Notes under the pieces: model-generated
The model's database searches: none
Seen by the model: the letters and a program-made list of their open reading frames with translations, nothing else
Told to the model about the DNA's origin: nothing
DNA from: Burkholderiaceae bacterium
GTDB taxonomy: Bacteria; Pseudomonadota; Gammaproteobacteria; Burkholderiales; Burkholderiaceae_E
Reading direction: 5' to 3'
DNA length: 64,000 nucleotides
Assembly: GCA_027493945.1 (NCBI GenBank)
Contig: JAOSJU010000001.1
Span: forward strand, 3,654,484-3,718,483
Shown: piece after piece, positions 27,121 through 38,429 of the stretch
Numbering within the stretch: position 1 is the first letter of the stretch
How the letters are laid out: every line of letters begins with the position of its first letter
Program-made: the position numbers and the translations under genes

Positions 27121-28608
27121 TCATCGGCCGGCGCGCAGGCACGATCGATACAGATCGATGTATTGACGGGCCGCCGGCCCCCAGCCCCAGTCGCGCGCCA
27201 TGCCGCTGCGCTGCAGCCGGCGCCAGGTTTCGGGTTCGCGCCAGGCCTCGAGCGCCCGGTCGATGGCCGCGAGCAACGCGTCGGTCGTGGGCGGGCCGAA
27301 GGAGAAGCCGTTGGCGCTGCCGTCGGCCAGCGTGCGCGGCGTGCAATCGACGACGGTGTCGGCCAGCCCGCCGGTGGCGCGCACCACCGGCGGCGTGCCG
27401 TAGGCCGGGCTGTACATCTGGTTCAGGCCGCAGGGCTCGAAGCGCGAGGGCATCAGGAACAGGTCGGCGCCGGCCTCGATCAGGTGCGCGAGCGCCTCGT
27501 CGAAGCCGATCTGCACGGCGACCCGGCCCGGATGCGCCGCGGCGAGCGCGCGCCAGCGTGCCTCCAGGTCGGCATCGCCCGATCCGAGCACGACCAGTCG
27601 CGCGCCGCGCGCCAGCAGTTCGGGGGCTGCGTCGATGACCAGGTCGGCGCCCTTCTGGCGGGTGATGCGGCTGATCATCCCGAGCAGCGGCGTGTCGGCC
27701 TGCAACGCCAGTTTGAGGCGCTCGCCGAGCGCGGCGCGGTTCAGCGGCTTGAGCGCGAGCGAGTGCGCGCCGTAGCGCGCGGCGATCGAGCGGTCGGTGG
27801 CCGGATTCCACTGGCGCGTGTCGATGCCGTTCAGGATGCCCACGAGGTCGCCGCTGCGGCGGTCGCGCCGGTGGCGCAGCAGCCCGTCGAGCCCGAAGCC
27901 GTGCTCGGGCTCGCAGATCTCGCGCGCATAGGTGGGGCTCACCGTAGTGAGCCGGTCGCTGTGCTGCAGGCCGGCCTTCAGGAACGAGATCTTCCCGTGG
28001 AACTCGACACCTTCGATCGTCATCGCCGCCACCGGCAGGTCGAGCGCGTGGATGCGCGCCATCGGGAACAGACCCACGGAACGCGAGGTTGTGAATCGTC
28101 GTGACGCTGGCCGCGCCGTCCTCGTGCCGGTAGCGCAGATAGGCCGGCGACAGTGCCGTCTGCCAGTCGTTGCAGTGCATGATGTCCGGGCGCCAGTCGA
28201 GCGGCGTGTCGCTGCTGGCCAGCAGTGCGGCGAGCCTGGAGAGCAGGCCGAAGCGCAGCGCGTTGTCGGGCCAGTCGTGGCCGCTGCGGTCTGGTAGGGG
28301 CCGCCGTGCCGCTCGTAGCAGGCCGGACACTCGACCAGCAGCAATTCGAGCCCCGGCTGCAGCGCGACGCAGGAGATCGTGGCCGGCAGCAGCTCCGCGC
28401 CGGGGCGCTCGACCTGCGCGAGCGCAACCCGCCCGGGAAACGCGGCGAGCAGCGTCGGGTAGGCCGGCACCAGCACGCGGACCTCGAGCCCCGCTTCGGC
28501 GAGCGCCGCGGGCAGGGCGGCGCTGACGTCGCCGAGTCCGCCGGTCTTCACCGGGGGCGCGACCTCGGGCGTCGCGAACAGGATGCGCAGCGGCGCCGTC
28601 TCGGTCAC
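27121..28608 (-). CDS. glgA: Glycogen synthase (GlgA), two compensating frameshifts
   Basis: About 495 codons, family-typical. N-terminal ADP-glucose site KTGGLGDVSAALPAAL, middle WRPDIMHCNDWQTAL and C-terminal SRFEPCGLNQMYSPAYGTPP with the retaining-GT5 Glu. The frame changes near 28290 (after CYERHGGPYQ) and returns near 28080 (before LFPMARIHALDL); the segment between reads as good GlgA in the alternative frame and the net length is a multiple of three. The enzyme extends alpha-1,4-glucan from ADP-glucose. GTG28608 overlaps the glgP stop (GTGA). Probably functional, with sequence errors. Confidence 0.9.
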   Translation of the reverse strand: MTETAPLRILFATPEVAPPVKTGGLGDVSAALPAALAEAGLEVRVLVPAYPTLLAAFPGRVALAQVERPGAELLPATISCVALQPGLELLLVECPACYERHGGPYQTAAATTGPTTRCASACSPGSPHCWPAATRRSTGARTSCTATTGRRHCRRPICATGTRTARPASRRFTTSRSVGLFPMARIHALDLPVAAMTIEGVEFHGKISFLKAGLQHSDRLTTVSPTYAREICEPEHGFGLDGLLRHRRDRRSGDLVGILNGIDTRQWNPATDRSIAARYGAHSLALKPLNRAALGERLKLALQADTPLLGMISRITRQKGADLVIDAAPELLARGARLVVLGSGDADLEARWRALAAAHPGRVAVQIGFDEALAHLIEAGADLFLMPSRFEPCGLNQMYSPAYGTPPVVRATGGLADTVVDCTPRTLADGSANGFSFGPPTTDALLAAIDRALEAWREPETWRRLQRSGMARDWGWGPAARQYIDLYRSCLRAGR

Positions 28609-31156
28609 AGCCACAGCATCATGCCCATCTCGTAGGGATGCGTGAGCAGCGGGTGATGCGGATAGACGCGAAAGCGGTAGCCGATGCGTCCGCACATGTC
28701 GGGTTGCAGTTCGATCGAGTACAGCTGCTCGTCGCCCTCGATGCGCCGTTCCCGGTGCATCTCGAGATGCTGCTGCGCCGGCGCGGCGCCCGCGCCCGCG
28801 GGGCATCCGAACAGCAGTTCGACGCGCAGGTCGGCCGGCTCCAGGCCGTCGATGCCTACCGCCAGCTCGAAGCGCAGCGACTCGCCGAAGCGGATGCGCG
28901 CCGGCGAGTGGTCGATGCGGCGCACGCGCACGCCGCTCCAGTGCTCGCGCACGCGCTTCTTCCAGCGTGCGAGATCGCGCGTCGGCGCGAAGCCCGCCTG
29001 CGCGTGTCGATGCCACTGTCCGGCGGCGGGTCGGTAGTAGCGCTCGATGTACTCGCCCAGCATGCGCTCGGTGTTGAAGCGCGGCAGCAGCGACACCATC
29101 GAGCGCTTGGCCTTGGCCACCCAGCCCGGCGACAGTCCGTGCGGGGCGACGTCGTAGTACAGCGGCACCACCGAATCCTGCAGGATCTCGTAGAGCGCAC
29201 GCGCCTCCTCGCGGTCGCGGCGCGCCGGGTCGGGATCGGTCACCGGCTTGATCGCCCAGCCGTTCTCGCCGTCGTAGCCCTCGCCCCACCATCCGTCGAG
29301 CACCGACAGGTTGATCACGCCGTTCATCGCGGCCTTGATGCCCGAGGTGCCCGAGGCTTCGAGCGGATGGATCGGGTTGTTCAGCCAGACGTCGACGCCC
29401 GAGACCATTCGCCGGGCCAGCCGCAGGTCGTAGCCTTCCACCAGCAGGATGCGGCTTTCGAACTCGGGCATTTTCGCCACTTCGGCGATGCGTCGGATGA
29501 GCTCCTGCCCCGGCTGGTCGGCCGGGTGCGCCTTGCCCGCGAAGACGAAGATCACCGGGCGCTGCGCGTTGCAGACGATGTCGCGCAGCCACTGCAGGTT
29601 GTCGAACAGCAGTGTCGCGCGCTTGTAGGTCGCGAAGCGGCGCGCGAAGCCGATCGTCAGCGCGCGCGGGTTATCGGGGTCGGCGAGCCGCAGCACGCGG
29701 TCGAGGTGGGCGGCCGAACCGTGGTTGCGCGCGTGCTGTTCGGCGAGACGGTCGCGCAACAAGTGAAACAGCTGCGACTTCAGCCCCTGGCGCACCGCCC
29801 AGAACTGCTGGTCGGGAATCGCGTAGATGCCGTCCCAGCAGCCGGGCTCGGTGAGCCGCTGCTCCCAGCCGTAGCCGAGGTGGCGATCGAACAGGTCGTA
29901 CCAGTGCGGCGACAGGAAGGTGGGCACGTGCACGCCGTTGGTCACGTGGCCCATCGGGTTGTCGGGCGGATCGATCTGCGACCACAGGTTCGCGCAGATG
30001 CGCGAGGACACGTTGCCGTGGATCGCCGAGACGCCGTTGCTGGAACCGCGAGCCGCGGATCGCCAGCGCGGTCATGTTGAAGTCGGGGCTGCCGGCCGTG
30101 CGCCCCAACTCGATCAGCTGGCTTGCGTCGATGCCCAGCTGCGGCGCCCAGTCCTCGAAATAGCGGCGGAACATCTCCTCGGTGAAATGGTCGTGGCCCG
30201 CCGGCACCGGGGTGTGCGTGGTGAACACGGTGTTCAGCGCCGCCGCCTCGAGGGCGCCGGTGAAGTCGAGGCCCGAGTCCACCAGCCTGCGTACGCGCTT
30301 CGAGCACGAGAAAGGCCGCGTGCCCTTCGTTGATGTGCCACACGGTGGGCGACAGCTCGGAGCGCGGCGAGCGCACGCACGCCGCCCACGCCCAGCACGA
30401 TCTCCTGTTCGATGCGCGTCTGGCGGTCGCCGCCGTACAGGCGGTGCGCGATGTCGCGGTCGGACGGCGAATTCGCGGGCAGGTCGGTGTCGAGCAGCAC
30501 CAGCCGCACGCGCCCGATGCGCGCTTCCCAGACCTTCACCTGCACTTCGCGCCCGGGCATCGCGACGGCAGGTGCAGCTCGCTGCCGTCGGCGCGATGCA
30601 CCGGCGAGATGGGCAGGTCGTCGAAGTCGGAATCGATGTATTGCGCGTGCTGGTGTCCGTCACCGTCGATCGTCTGGAAGAAGTAGCCCCGGCGGTAGAG
30701 CAGCCCGACTGCGACGAAAGGCAGGCCGAGGTCGCTCGCCGCCTTGCAGTGGTCGCCGGCGAGAATGCCCAGTCCGCCCGAATAGATCGGCAGGCTCTCG
30801 TGGAAGCCGAACTCGGAGCAGAAGTAGGCCACCGGGTCGTGTTCGCCGAACTCTTCGGTGAGCCGCACCCGCGAGCCTTGCGCGTGATAGGTGTCGTAGG
30901 CCGACAGGACTCGCTGGTAGGCGTTCAGGAAGACGCTGTCGCGGGCGGCCGCTTCGAGCTTGTCCTGCCCCACGCACTTCAGGAACGGCTTCGGCCGGTG
31001 GCCGGTCTGGTGCCACAGCGCGGGGTGCAGCCGCGCGAACAGCGTGCGGGTGGGGCGGTCCCAGCTGTACCAGAGGTTGTTGGCCAGCTCGTGCAGGCGC
31101 TCCAGGCGCTGCGGAACCTGGGGCATGACTTCGAGCGAGAACGGCGTGCCGGGCAT
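28605..31156 (-). CDS. glgP: Alpha-glucan phosphorylase (GlgP, DUF3417 type) with several frameshifts
   Basis: About 850 codons. The N-terminal DUF3417 domain (LERLHELANNLWYSWDRPT) opens the gene and EFGFHESLPIYSGGLGILAG follows. The GT35 catalytic part has FTTHTPVPAGHDHF, then GHVTNGVHVPTF, AGKAHPADQPGQ and the pyridoxal-phosphate region EASGTSGIKAAMNG. Frame changes occur near 30555, 30365, 30300 and 30040, but family residues continue across each. It releases glucose-1-phosphate from glycogen, or extends maltodextrin in reverse. It lies between glgC and glgA, so storage polymer synthesis and breakdown are co-transcribed. Confidence 0.88.
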
Positions 31157-31237
31157 GGCAGTGTCGCGACGGTGAGCGCGATGCTGGGCTGCAATCGCCC
31201 GATTGTAGTGTGAACCGGCCCGGGCGCCGCTCGACGA

Positions 31238-32564
31238 TCAGGCGATCCGGTGCAGCAGCTGGCCGAGCATCTCGGGAGTGACCAGCGTGACGCCGCGCGC
31301 GGTCACGTGGAAGCGTCGCCGGTCGGCTTCGGGGTCGGCAGCCGATCCGCATGCCCTCGGGAATCGACACGCCCTTGTCGATCACGCAGCGCCTGAGCAC
31401 CACGTGGCGGCCCACGTGCACGTCCGGGCAGGACCACGGAATCTTCGATGGTGGAGAAGCTGTTCACCCGCACGTTCGAGAACAGCAGCGAGCGACGCAC
31501 CGTGGAGCCGCTGATCACGTCGCCGCCGGAGACCAGCGAATCGACCGCCATCCCGCGCCGTCCTCGTCGTCGAAGACGAACTGGCCGGCGGCAGCTGCTC
31601 CTGCCAGGTCCAGATTGGCCATTCGCGGTCGTACAGGTTCAGCTCGGGCGTGACCTTGGTGAGCTCCATGTTCGCTTCCCAGTAGGCGTCGGCGGTGCCC
31701 ACGTCGCGCCAGTAGGGCTTAGCCCCCAGGGGAGTGCCGACGCAGCTGTCGGCAAAGCGGTGCCGCGAACACGCGGTAGCGCGGCACGCTGTACGGCAGG
31801 ATGTCCTTGCCGAAGTCGCGGCTCGATTGCGGCTCCTGCGCGTCGCGCAGCAGCTGCTCGAACAGGAACGTGGTGTTGAACACGTATACGCCCATGCTCG
31901 CGAGCGCGGTGTCGGCGCAGCCGGGCATCAGATCGGGCGCGGCGGGTTTCTCGGCGAAACGGTGCACGCGCCCGTCGGCGTCGATGCCCATCACGCCGAA
32001 CTGGCTGGCCTCGGCCAGCGGCACCTCGACGCAGGCCACGCTGAGGTCGGCGTTGCGGCTGGCGTGCTCGGCCAGCATCCGGCCGTAGTCCATCTTGTAG
32101 ATGTGATCGCCCGAGACCACCAGCACGAACTCGGGCGCGCTGCGCCGGATGATGTTCAGGTTCTGGTAGACGGCGTCGGCCGTGCCCTGGTACCACGAAG
32201 TCTCGCTCACCTGCTGCGCCGCCGGCACGATGTCGATGAACTCGTCGAACCGGCCTTCGAGGAAGCTCCAGCCGCGCTGCAGATGCCGGATCAGGCTGTG
32301 AGCCTTGTACTGCGTGGCCACCGCGACCCGCTTGACGCCCGAGTTCACGCAGTTCGACAGCGTGAAGTCGGCGATGCGGAACTTGCCGCCGAACGGCACC
32401 GCCGGCCAGCGCGCCAGTCCGGTGAGCTGGTGCAGGCGGCTGCCGCGACCGCCGGCCAGCAGCACCGCGAAGGTGCTGCGTGTGAGCGCGCTGACGAAGC
32501 GCGGCGCCGACGCGCCGCCCTCCGGCTCCGCGGGATCGGCCGGCTCGTCGCTACGCTCCTGCAT
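31238..32564 (-). CDS. glgC: ADP-glucose pyrophosphorylase (GlgC) with several frameshifts in its 3' third
   Basis: About 442 codons. The first 275 are clean: [20 protein letters not shown], then [44 protein letters not shown] and the glucose-1-phosphate site RFAEKPAAP. After about 31740 the frame changes repeatedly (near 31600, 31430 and 31340), yet the [36 protein letters not shown] and [16 protein letters not shown] pieces of the left-handed helix domain are all present in order. The end, LLHRIA, stops at 31238. It makes ADP-glucose, the committed step for glycogen, and heads the glgCPA operon. Confidence 0.88.
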
Positions 32565-32579
32565 TGCGTGGCGCCGCGA

Positions 32580-32859
32580 TCAGTGACGCGTGCCCGCGGG
32601 CATCTGCTCGATCTCGGACTCGGCACGGCACCAGTCGTCTTCGGGCGAGCCGCCGCAAAAGCCGCGGCGCTCGGCGATGTAGTAGGCCGCCTCGGCGATC
32701 CGGTGCGACGCTCGTCGTCAGGCACGCCCGCGGCCGGGGCCGCGCTCCAGGGCTCGTCGCCGGTGACCGGCGCAGCCTGCCCGGCGGAAGCTTCTTGCGC
32801 CTTGCGGCGCGGGCGCGCAGCCGTGGTACCGGCGCGCGAGGTTCGGATACTGCTGCCAT
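32580..32859 (-). CDS. DUF2934-domain small protein (frameshifted)
   Basis: The C-terminal 40 residues read RIAEAAYYIAERRGFCGG and then SPEDDWCRAESEIEQM, the DUF2934 signature of short proteins often found beside glycogen/trehalose and stress genes. The basic N-terminal part (RPRRKAQ) is in a different frame, with a shift near 32700. The start at 32859 is tentative. It lies 15 bp upstream of glgC in the same orientation, so it is probably cotranscribed. Function unknown. Confidence 0.6.
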
Positions 32860-33077
32860 TGATCGTCTCCCGCTTGAGGGCCGACCGCGAAGCGCCACCG
32901 CAGGTGTGTTCAGCCGGCATTGCGAGGCCCGCTCACGCGTGGTTCGGCGCGCTCGACGCGAACGTGAGCAAGTGCCAGTCTCGCACGATGCGATGACCGG
33001 AGTTTGACTCCGGTCGAATTTCGCGCGATTCGCCAGTGGGTCCACCGGGCCGCTGCTGGTCAGCGCTCGGGCCCCGA

Positions 33078-33545
33078 TCAGCGCGGCGGGCAGTTGAAGT
33101 TCGCCCTTCGACTCGAAGCGGTAGCCGCCGAACGCGGGGCCGGCCAGCTTGCCGCGCATCTGGTAATCGGATCGCACGCGATTGCCGTTCGCGATGCCGA
33201 TCGCCTGGCGGATCATCGCGCCGACCGACGCTCTCATCGGCACGGTGATCACCGCTTCGCCGTAGCGCGGCACCGCGCCCTGCCAGTCGCTCACGCCGCT
33301 GGCCAGCTTCGAGCCCGACGTCAGGCTCGACGAACACGCCGTCGTATTCGATCGGGGGTGTCGTTGGAGGGTTCTGTACCCCGAGGCTTCAGCGCGAGCG
33401 CGTCTCCATCCCTTCGCCCGGCATCGGCTCGAGGACGACGACGTTGACGCTGATCGGGTCCGCGCAGGCCGAGCCGATGCAGCGGGGACATCGGCGCCCG
33501 ATACACCGGCTGGGGACACTGGGCGCTCCGGACGGTACCATCGGC
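33078..33545 (-). pseudogene. LEA-2/WHy-domain (Lea14-like) protein, frameshifted
   Basis: In three successive frames the minus strand reads DPISVNVVVLEPMPGEGMET, then PSNDTPIEYDGVFV, then SKLASGVSDWQGAVPRYGEA, VITVPMRASVGAMIRQAIG and RVRSDYQMRGKLAGPAFGGY. This is the WHy/LEA-2 fold: a beta-sandwich with alternating 'more general functions' strands, linked to desiccation and stress. At least three single-base shifts (about 33400, 33340 and near the end) break it; whether that is error or decay is unclear. The start is not resolved. Confidence 0.55.
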
Positions 33546-34134
33546 AGCGATGGCCGTGCCGGCGCGACAATGCGCCGAGGGCGCCCCGACGGATCGCGGC
33601 GGGGCGGATTCGGCCGATGAGGGGTGGCGGATGGTTCGCAGGCAGTGTTGACCGATGGCAGTATGACTCGCCGCGCTCGCATGCGGTGCCGGCGCTCGTG
33701 GCACCGGCCGATGCGGCTCTGAGGCCAGGCGCTGTACAGGGAGGCAGCGCTGCGGCAACTTGCCGCGATCACAGCGTGCACAGCCGCGGCGCACGGTGCG
33801 TTCAGCGAAGTCGTTCGCGCAGGTGCGCGCACGGGTAGAAACTGGAACCGCCAGTCCGGCAGCCTGTAGCGCGACGACGAGATCGACGTGATGCCCGCTA
33901 CCTGAACGATCGCTACTACCGCTTCCCCGTGCCCGGCCGAGGTCTGCGGCACCGACCGGGGCTGAAGGCCTGTGAAAGCATCCGCGCCACCTCGCTCGTC
34001 GGTCCCGAACGCTGGCGCGCCGCTTCTTCGGTGCAAATGCTCGCCGTAGCCCGTGCTGGCTGCGCTTCGCTCGCCTCGGTGGCGCCGCTCGGGCCAACCG
34101 CGCTCAGGCAGGCGGATGCATTCACAAACTCTGA
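33546..34134. other. About 590 bp with no gene I can support
   Basis: Both strands have short open frames, but none shows a recognisable domain or credible start, and the flanking genes are heavily frameshifted, so a broken gene may be hidden here. Local composition is less GC-rich around 34080-34150 (ACAAACTCTGAGACAAC), consistent with an upstream region of the following DUF808 gene. Confidence 0.4.
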
Positions 34135-35116
34135 GACAACATCGAGCCTGCTGGTCCTGCTCGACGACATCGCCAGCGTGCTCAGGCTTTGACGTGGCCA
34201 CGCTCACCGGTGTGGCCACAGAAGACGGCCGGCGTGCTCGGCGACGACCTCGCACTGAACGCGCAGCAGGTCGCCGGCGTCAACGCCGATCGCGAACGCT
34301 GCCGGTGGTGTGAGCGGTCGCCGAAGTCGCCGCAACAAGGCGATCAGGTGCCACAACGGCGCTGGCTTAATCAGCGCGTTCGCTCCACACAGGCGGTCAC
34401 CCGCCGCTGCCTGATGGCCGGCAGGCTGTTCCTAAGCTTCAAGGGCTTCGGGGCTTGCCCACGCGTTAAAGCGCGCGGCAAGGGCCCGACGACGAGCACC
34501 CACTGGTCTCGGGGCACGCGTACCAGCCGGATGGCGCGCCGGCTCCGATCGACTGGCCGCGTTCGAGAAGCAGCGCATCGGCGGCGCGGTGCGCACCGAC
34601 TTCATCCTGTCGGCCGAGATCATCGTCATCACGCTGGGCACGGTCGCCTCCGCCACGCCGGGCACGCGGGTGGCGGTGCTCGTCGGCATCGCGCTGCTGA
34701 TGACGGTGGGCGTCAACTGCATTGGTGGCCGCGATCGTGAAGCTCGACGACGGTGGGCCTAGCATCCTCGCGCCGTCGCGGCGCCGGCGCCCTGGCGCGG
34801 CTGCAGCGCGCCGACGGGGCGTGCGGGGGTCGGCGCCGCGCCATGGATGATGAAGGCGCTGTCGGTCGCAGGCACCGCCGGCGATGTTCCTGGTGGGCGG
34901 CGGCATCCTCGCGCACGGCATCCCCGGCCTGCACGGATGGATCCCGACGCGATCGTGCGCGGCGCCGCGCCGCCGGGATCGGGCGCCGGCTGCTCGGGCT
35001 CATGTTGCCGCTGGCGATCGACGCCGGAACCGGTATCGCGGCCGGCGCGCTCGCGGTGCTAGCGGTCACCTCGCGCGGCGCGCGCGGGTGCGCTGGACGG
35101 GCAGCAGCGCGGCTAG
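34135..35116 (+). pseudogene. DUF808 (YedI-like) membrane protein, many frameshifts
   Basis: Fragments in changing frames follow the DUF808 family in order: SSLLVLLDDIASVL, then [94 protein letters not shown] and LPLAIDAGTGIAAGALAVLA. The intact protein is a roughly 310-aa inner-membrane protein of unknown function. About eight single-base shifts occur in under 1 kb while motifs stay intact, which argues for consensus error. The end at TAG 35114-35116 shares its CTAG with the convergent gene. Confidence 0.65.
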
Positions 35117-35653
35117 TTCGGCCCCTGCAGCAGGCGCACGCCGTTGCCTTCGGCGAACGAACGCGCAGTCTCGGTCAGCTCGCCGGCGGTCACGGATGCA
35201 CTCGTCGGCCTTGCGCCGCTGCTGCGCCGCGCGCAGTTCGCGCAAGGGCTCGATGCCCACCCACGTCACCTTCCAGCGCTTGCACGCCACCAGCGACACC
35301 CGGCCGCCGCGATTCACCCGTAGTCGGCCGCGGGTCGCCGGCCGCCGCCACCGCGTAGCCGTTGCGGCGAAAACGCCCCGATCGCGCCGGAGAATGCGCT
35401 CCAGCGGCATCGCGCGCAGCGCCTGCAGCGCCTCGGCCACGCGCGCCTCGGGATCGGGCGCGCGCCACTGGCGCCAGGCGGCGATGCAGCGGATGACCGT
35501 GAAGGGCAGCGCCCCGACCGCGCCCACGACGAACCACTCGGGCGGCAGCAGCGCGGGCGCCGAGACGAAGGCGCCGGCCACGACGAAACTGATCCACCAG
35601 CGCGAGCGCAGCAGGATCGCGAACAGCGAGTTTTGGGCGGGCTGGAATTTCAT
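35113..35653 (-). CDS. Membrane-anchored Mrr-like (restriction-endonuclease-fold) protein, frameshifted
   Basis: About 180 codons. ATG35653 begins MKFQPAQNSLFAILLRSRWW with two transmembrane helices (WISFVVAGAFVSAPALLPPE and FVVGAVGALPFTVIRCIAAW), then a linker and an Mrr_cat-like core: GLRVNRGGRVSLVACKRWK, GIEPLRELRAAQQRRKADE and a terminal RLLQGPN. The CKRWK segment corresponds to the QxK part of the endonuclease fold. Shifts occur around 35340 and 35200. Housekeeping membrane proteins of this type are widespread; DNA cleavage is not proven for them. Divergent from the Pat-like gene, with 44 bp between starts. Confidence 0.65.
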
Positions 35654-35697
35654 CGGCAAGATAGACAGCCCGATGCGCGGCGCGCCCGTATCATACG

Positions 35698-38372
35698 GTG
35701 CATGAGCCTGCGCAACTCGTCCAGCTGTTCGAGCCGCGCTCAGTCGCGGTGATCGGCGCCTAACGTTCCGCGCCACGTCAGCAACGGCTCATGCGCAACC
35801 TGCTCGACGGGGCACGCCGGGCCCCATCATGCCGGTGAACCCGAATACCGCGCGGGTGGCCGGGGTGCATGGCCTATCGGGACGTCGCCAGCCTGCCCGA
35901 GAGCCCGAGCTGGCGGTGGCTCGCAGTCCCGACCCCACGGTGCCGGGCGGACGAGGCGCTCGGCCGCGCGCGGCACCGCAGTGGCGGTCATCGTCAACGA
36001 CGGGCTGGAGCGGCGCCGCGACGCCGCCGGGCGCAGCCTGCGCGACGAGGTCGCCGAGTCGGCGCGGCGCTACGGCATGCGGCTGCTCGGCCGGCAGCCT
36101 CGGCGTGCTGGTGCCGCACACCGGCCTGAACGCGAGCCTGAGCCGCGTCAGCGCACTGCCCGGCCGGCCGGCTTTCCGTCTCGCAGTCAGGGCGATCTGC
36201 ACCGCGGTGCTCGACTGGGCGCGCGCCAGGGCATCGGCTTCTCGCATTTCGTCGCGCTGGGCGACTGCGCCGACATCGACTTCGGCGACGTGCTCGACTA
36301 CCTCGGCACCGATCCGGACACCAGCGCGATCCTGCTCTACATCGACGAGATGCGCGAGCGCGGCAATTTCATGGCTGCGGCGTGCCGCGCGCGCAAAAGC
36401 CGGTGCTCGCGGTGAGTCGGGACGCGGCGCCGACCTGCGCGACGACGACGCGGCGCCGGGCGTGCGCGGCGTGCTGGCGCGGCCAGACGAAGTGTTCCGA
36501 CGCGGCGTTGCGCCGCGCCGGCGCGCTGCGCGTGTACGACATCGACGAGCTGTTCGCCGCGGTCGAAACCCCGGGGCGCGGGCGCACCTTCGCGGCGAGC
36601 ACCTCGCGATCCTGCACAACGGCGGCGGCACCGGCGTGATGGCGGACGACGAGCTGCGCCCTGGCGGCGGGCGCTGCGCGCAGCTGTTGCCCGAAACCTG
36701 CGCGAAGCTCGCCGCGAGCCTGCCCGAGGGTGCGGCCACCCGCAATCCGCTCGACCTCGGCGTGAACGCGTACGCGCAGCCCGCTACGCCGCAGTGCCTG
36801 AAGACGGTGCTGGCCGACCCCGGCGTGAACGCCGCGCTCGTGGTGCACGCGCCCACCGCCACCACGGCCAGCGAGGAGATCGCGCAGGCGGTGATCGGCG
36901 TGGCGCGCGAGCTGAGCAGCGCGCGCATCCTGCCAGCTGGGTCGGCGCGCGCGCGATGGAGCAGGCGCGACGACTCTTCGCCGAGGCCGACCTGCCCACC
37001 TACGACACGCCGTCGAGCGCGGTCAAGGCCTTCCTGCACGTGATGAACTTCCATCGCAACCAGAAATGCTGATGCAGGTGCCACCGTCGCTGCCCAGCGA
37101 GTTCCAGCCCGAGGTCGCCGCGGCGCGTGCGATCGTCGAGCGGGCGCTGGCCCGCGGCGACGGCCTGATGACCGAGCCCGACGCGAAGGCGGCGCTCGCG
37201 GCCTACGGCATCCCGGTGATCGAGACGCGCATCGCCGATTCGGCCGACCGGGCCGCTGCTCTCGCTGCCGAGACCGGCTTTCCGCTCGCGCTGGCGGTGC
37301 TCTCGCCCGACATCGCGCATCGCTGGGACGTCGGCGGCGTCGCGCTGCACCGGAGAGCGTCGACGAGGTGCGCGCCGCCGCAGTCGGCATGGTCAAGCGC
37401 ATCGGGAGCTGCTGCCGGCCGCGCGCATCACCGGCTTCTCCCTGCAGCGGATGGTGCCGCGCACCAACGCGCGCCAGCTGTTCGTCGCGGTCACCGACGA
37501 CCCGCTGTTCGGGCCGGTGATCGTCTTCGGCGAGGGCGGCCGGGCGGTCGAGGTGCTCGGCGACCACGCGGTGGGTTTCCCGCCGCTGAACCTGCCGCTC
37601 GCGCGCGAGCTGATCTCGCGCACCCGCATCGACCGGCGCCTGCAGTCGCATCGCGACCGCCCGGCCGCCGACATCGAAGCGCTGTGCCTCGCGCTGGTCA
37701 AGGTCTCGCAGATGATCGTCCGACATGCCCGAGATCGTCGAGCTCGACATCAACCCGCTGTTCGCCGACGAGCGCGGCGTCATCTGCATCGACGCGCACA
37801 TGCGGGTGCGCCCGGTGGCCGGGCGCGAAAGCCGCCTCGCGATCCGGCCGTATCCGAAGGGGCTCGAACAGGTCACGCAGCTGCGAGACGGCCGCGAGAT
37901 CCTGTTGCGGCCGATCCGCCCCGAAGACGAGCCGGCGCACCATGCGCTGATCGCGCGGATGTCGCCCGAAGACCTGCGGCTGCGCTTCTTCAGCTACGTG
38001 CGCGAGCTGCGCCACGCGCAGATGGCTCGCCTGACGCAGGTCGACTACGACCGCGAGATGGCGTTCATCGCCACCGCGCCCGACGAGCACGGCGAGCCCG
38101 AGACGCTCGGCGTGGTGCGCACCGTCACCGACCCCGACAACCAGTCGGCCGAGTTCGCGGTGCTGGTGCGCTCCGACCTGAAGGGCCAGGGGCTCGGCCG
38201 CGTGCTGATGACCCGCATCATCGAGCATTGCCGCAGTCGCGGCACCGCCGAGATCAAGGGGCTGGTGCTCGCGTCGAACGAGTCGATGCTCGGTCTGGCG
38301 CGGCGCCTGGGCTTTCGCATCGAGGCCGGTCCCGAGCCCGACACCGTCGTCGCGCGGCTGTCGCTGCGCTGA
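35698..38372 (+). CDS. Pat/YfiQ-type protein: ADP-forming acyl-CoA synthetase-like domains plus GNAT, many frameshifts
   Basis: About 891 codons, the family size. GTG35698 starts a frame with QLFEPRSVAVIGA, the CoA-binding Rossmann fold; IMPVNPNTARVAG follows. The middle has the succinyl-CoA-ligase-like parts (ILLYIDEMRERGNFMAA, then NPLDLGVNAYA, ATP-grasp DAKAALAAYGIPVIETRIA, RQLFVAVTDDPLFGPVIVFG and VELDINPLFADERGV). The last 190 residues are a clean GNAT domain with VRSDLKGQGLGRVLMTR. Such proteins acetylate lysines, notably of acetyl-CoA synthetase. About ten frame changes fall between 35760 and 37720, none in the last 650 bp. Confidence 0.78.
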
Positions 38373-38429
38373 TGGCGTCGTCGGCCCGCGTCGTCGGCTG
38401 AACGCGCGCGACCCGGGCGCCGCACCCGC

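Noticed and set aside
32933..33337. 134-codon minus-strand frame over the LEA-2 region as a separate gene
   Set aside because: Only short pieces match; WHy-domain residues run through other frames, so it is a shifted reading of one gene.
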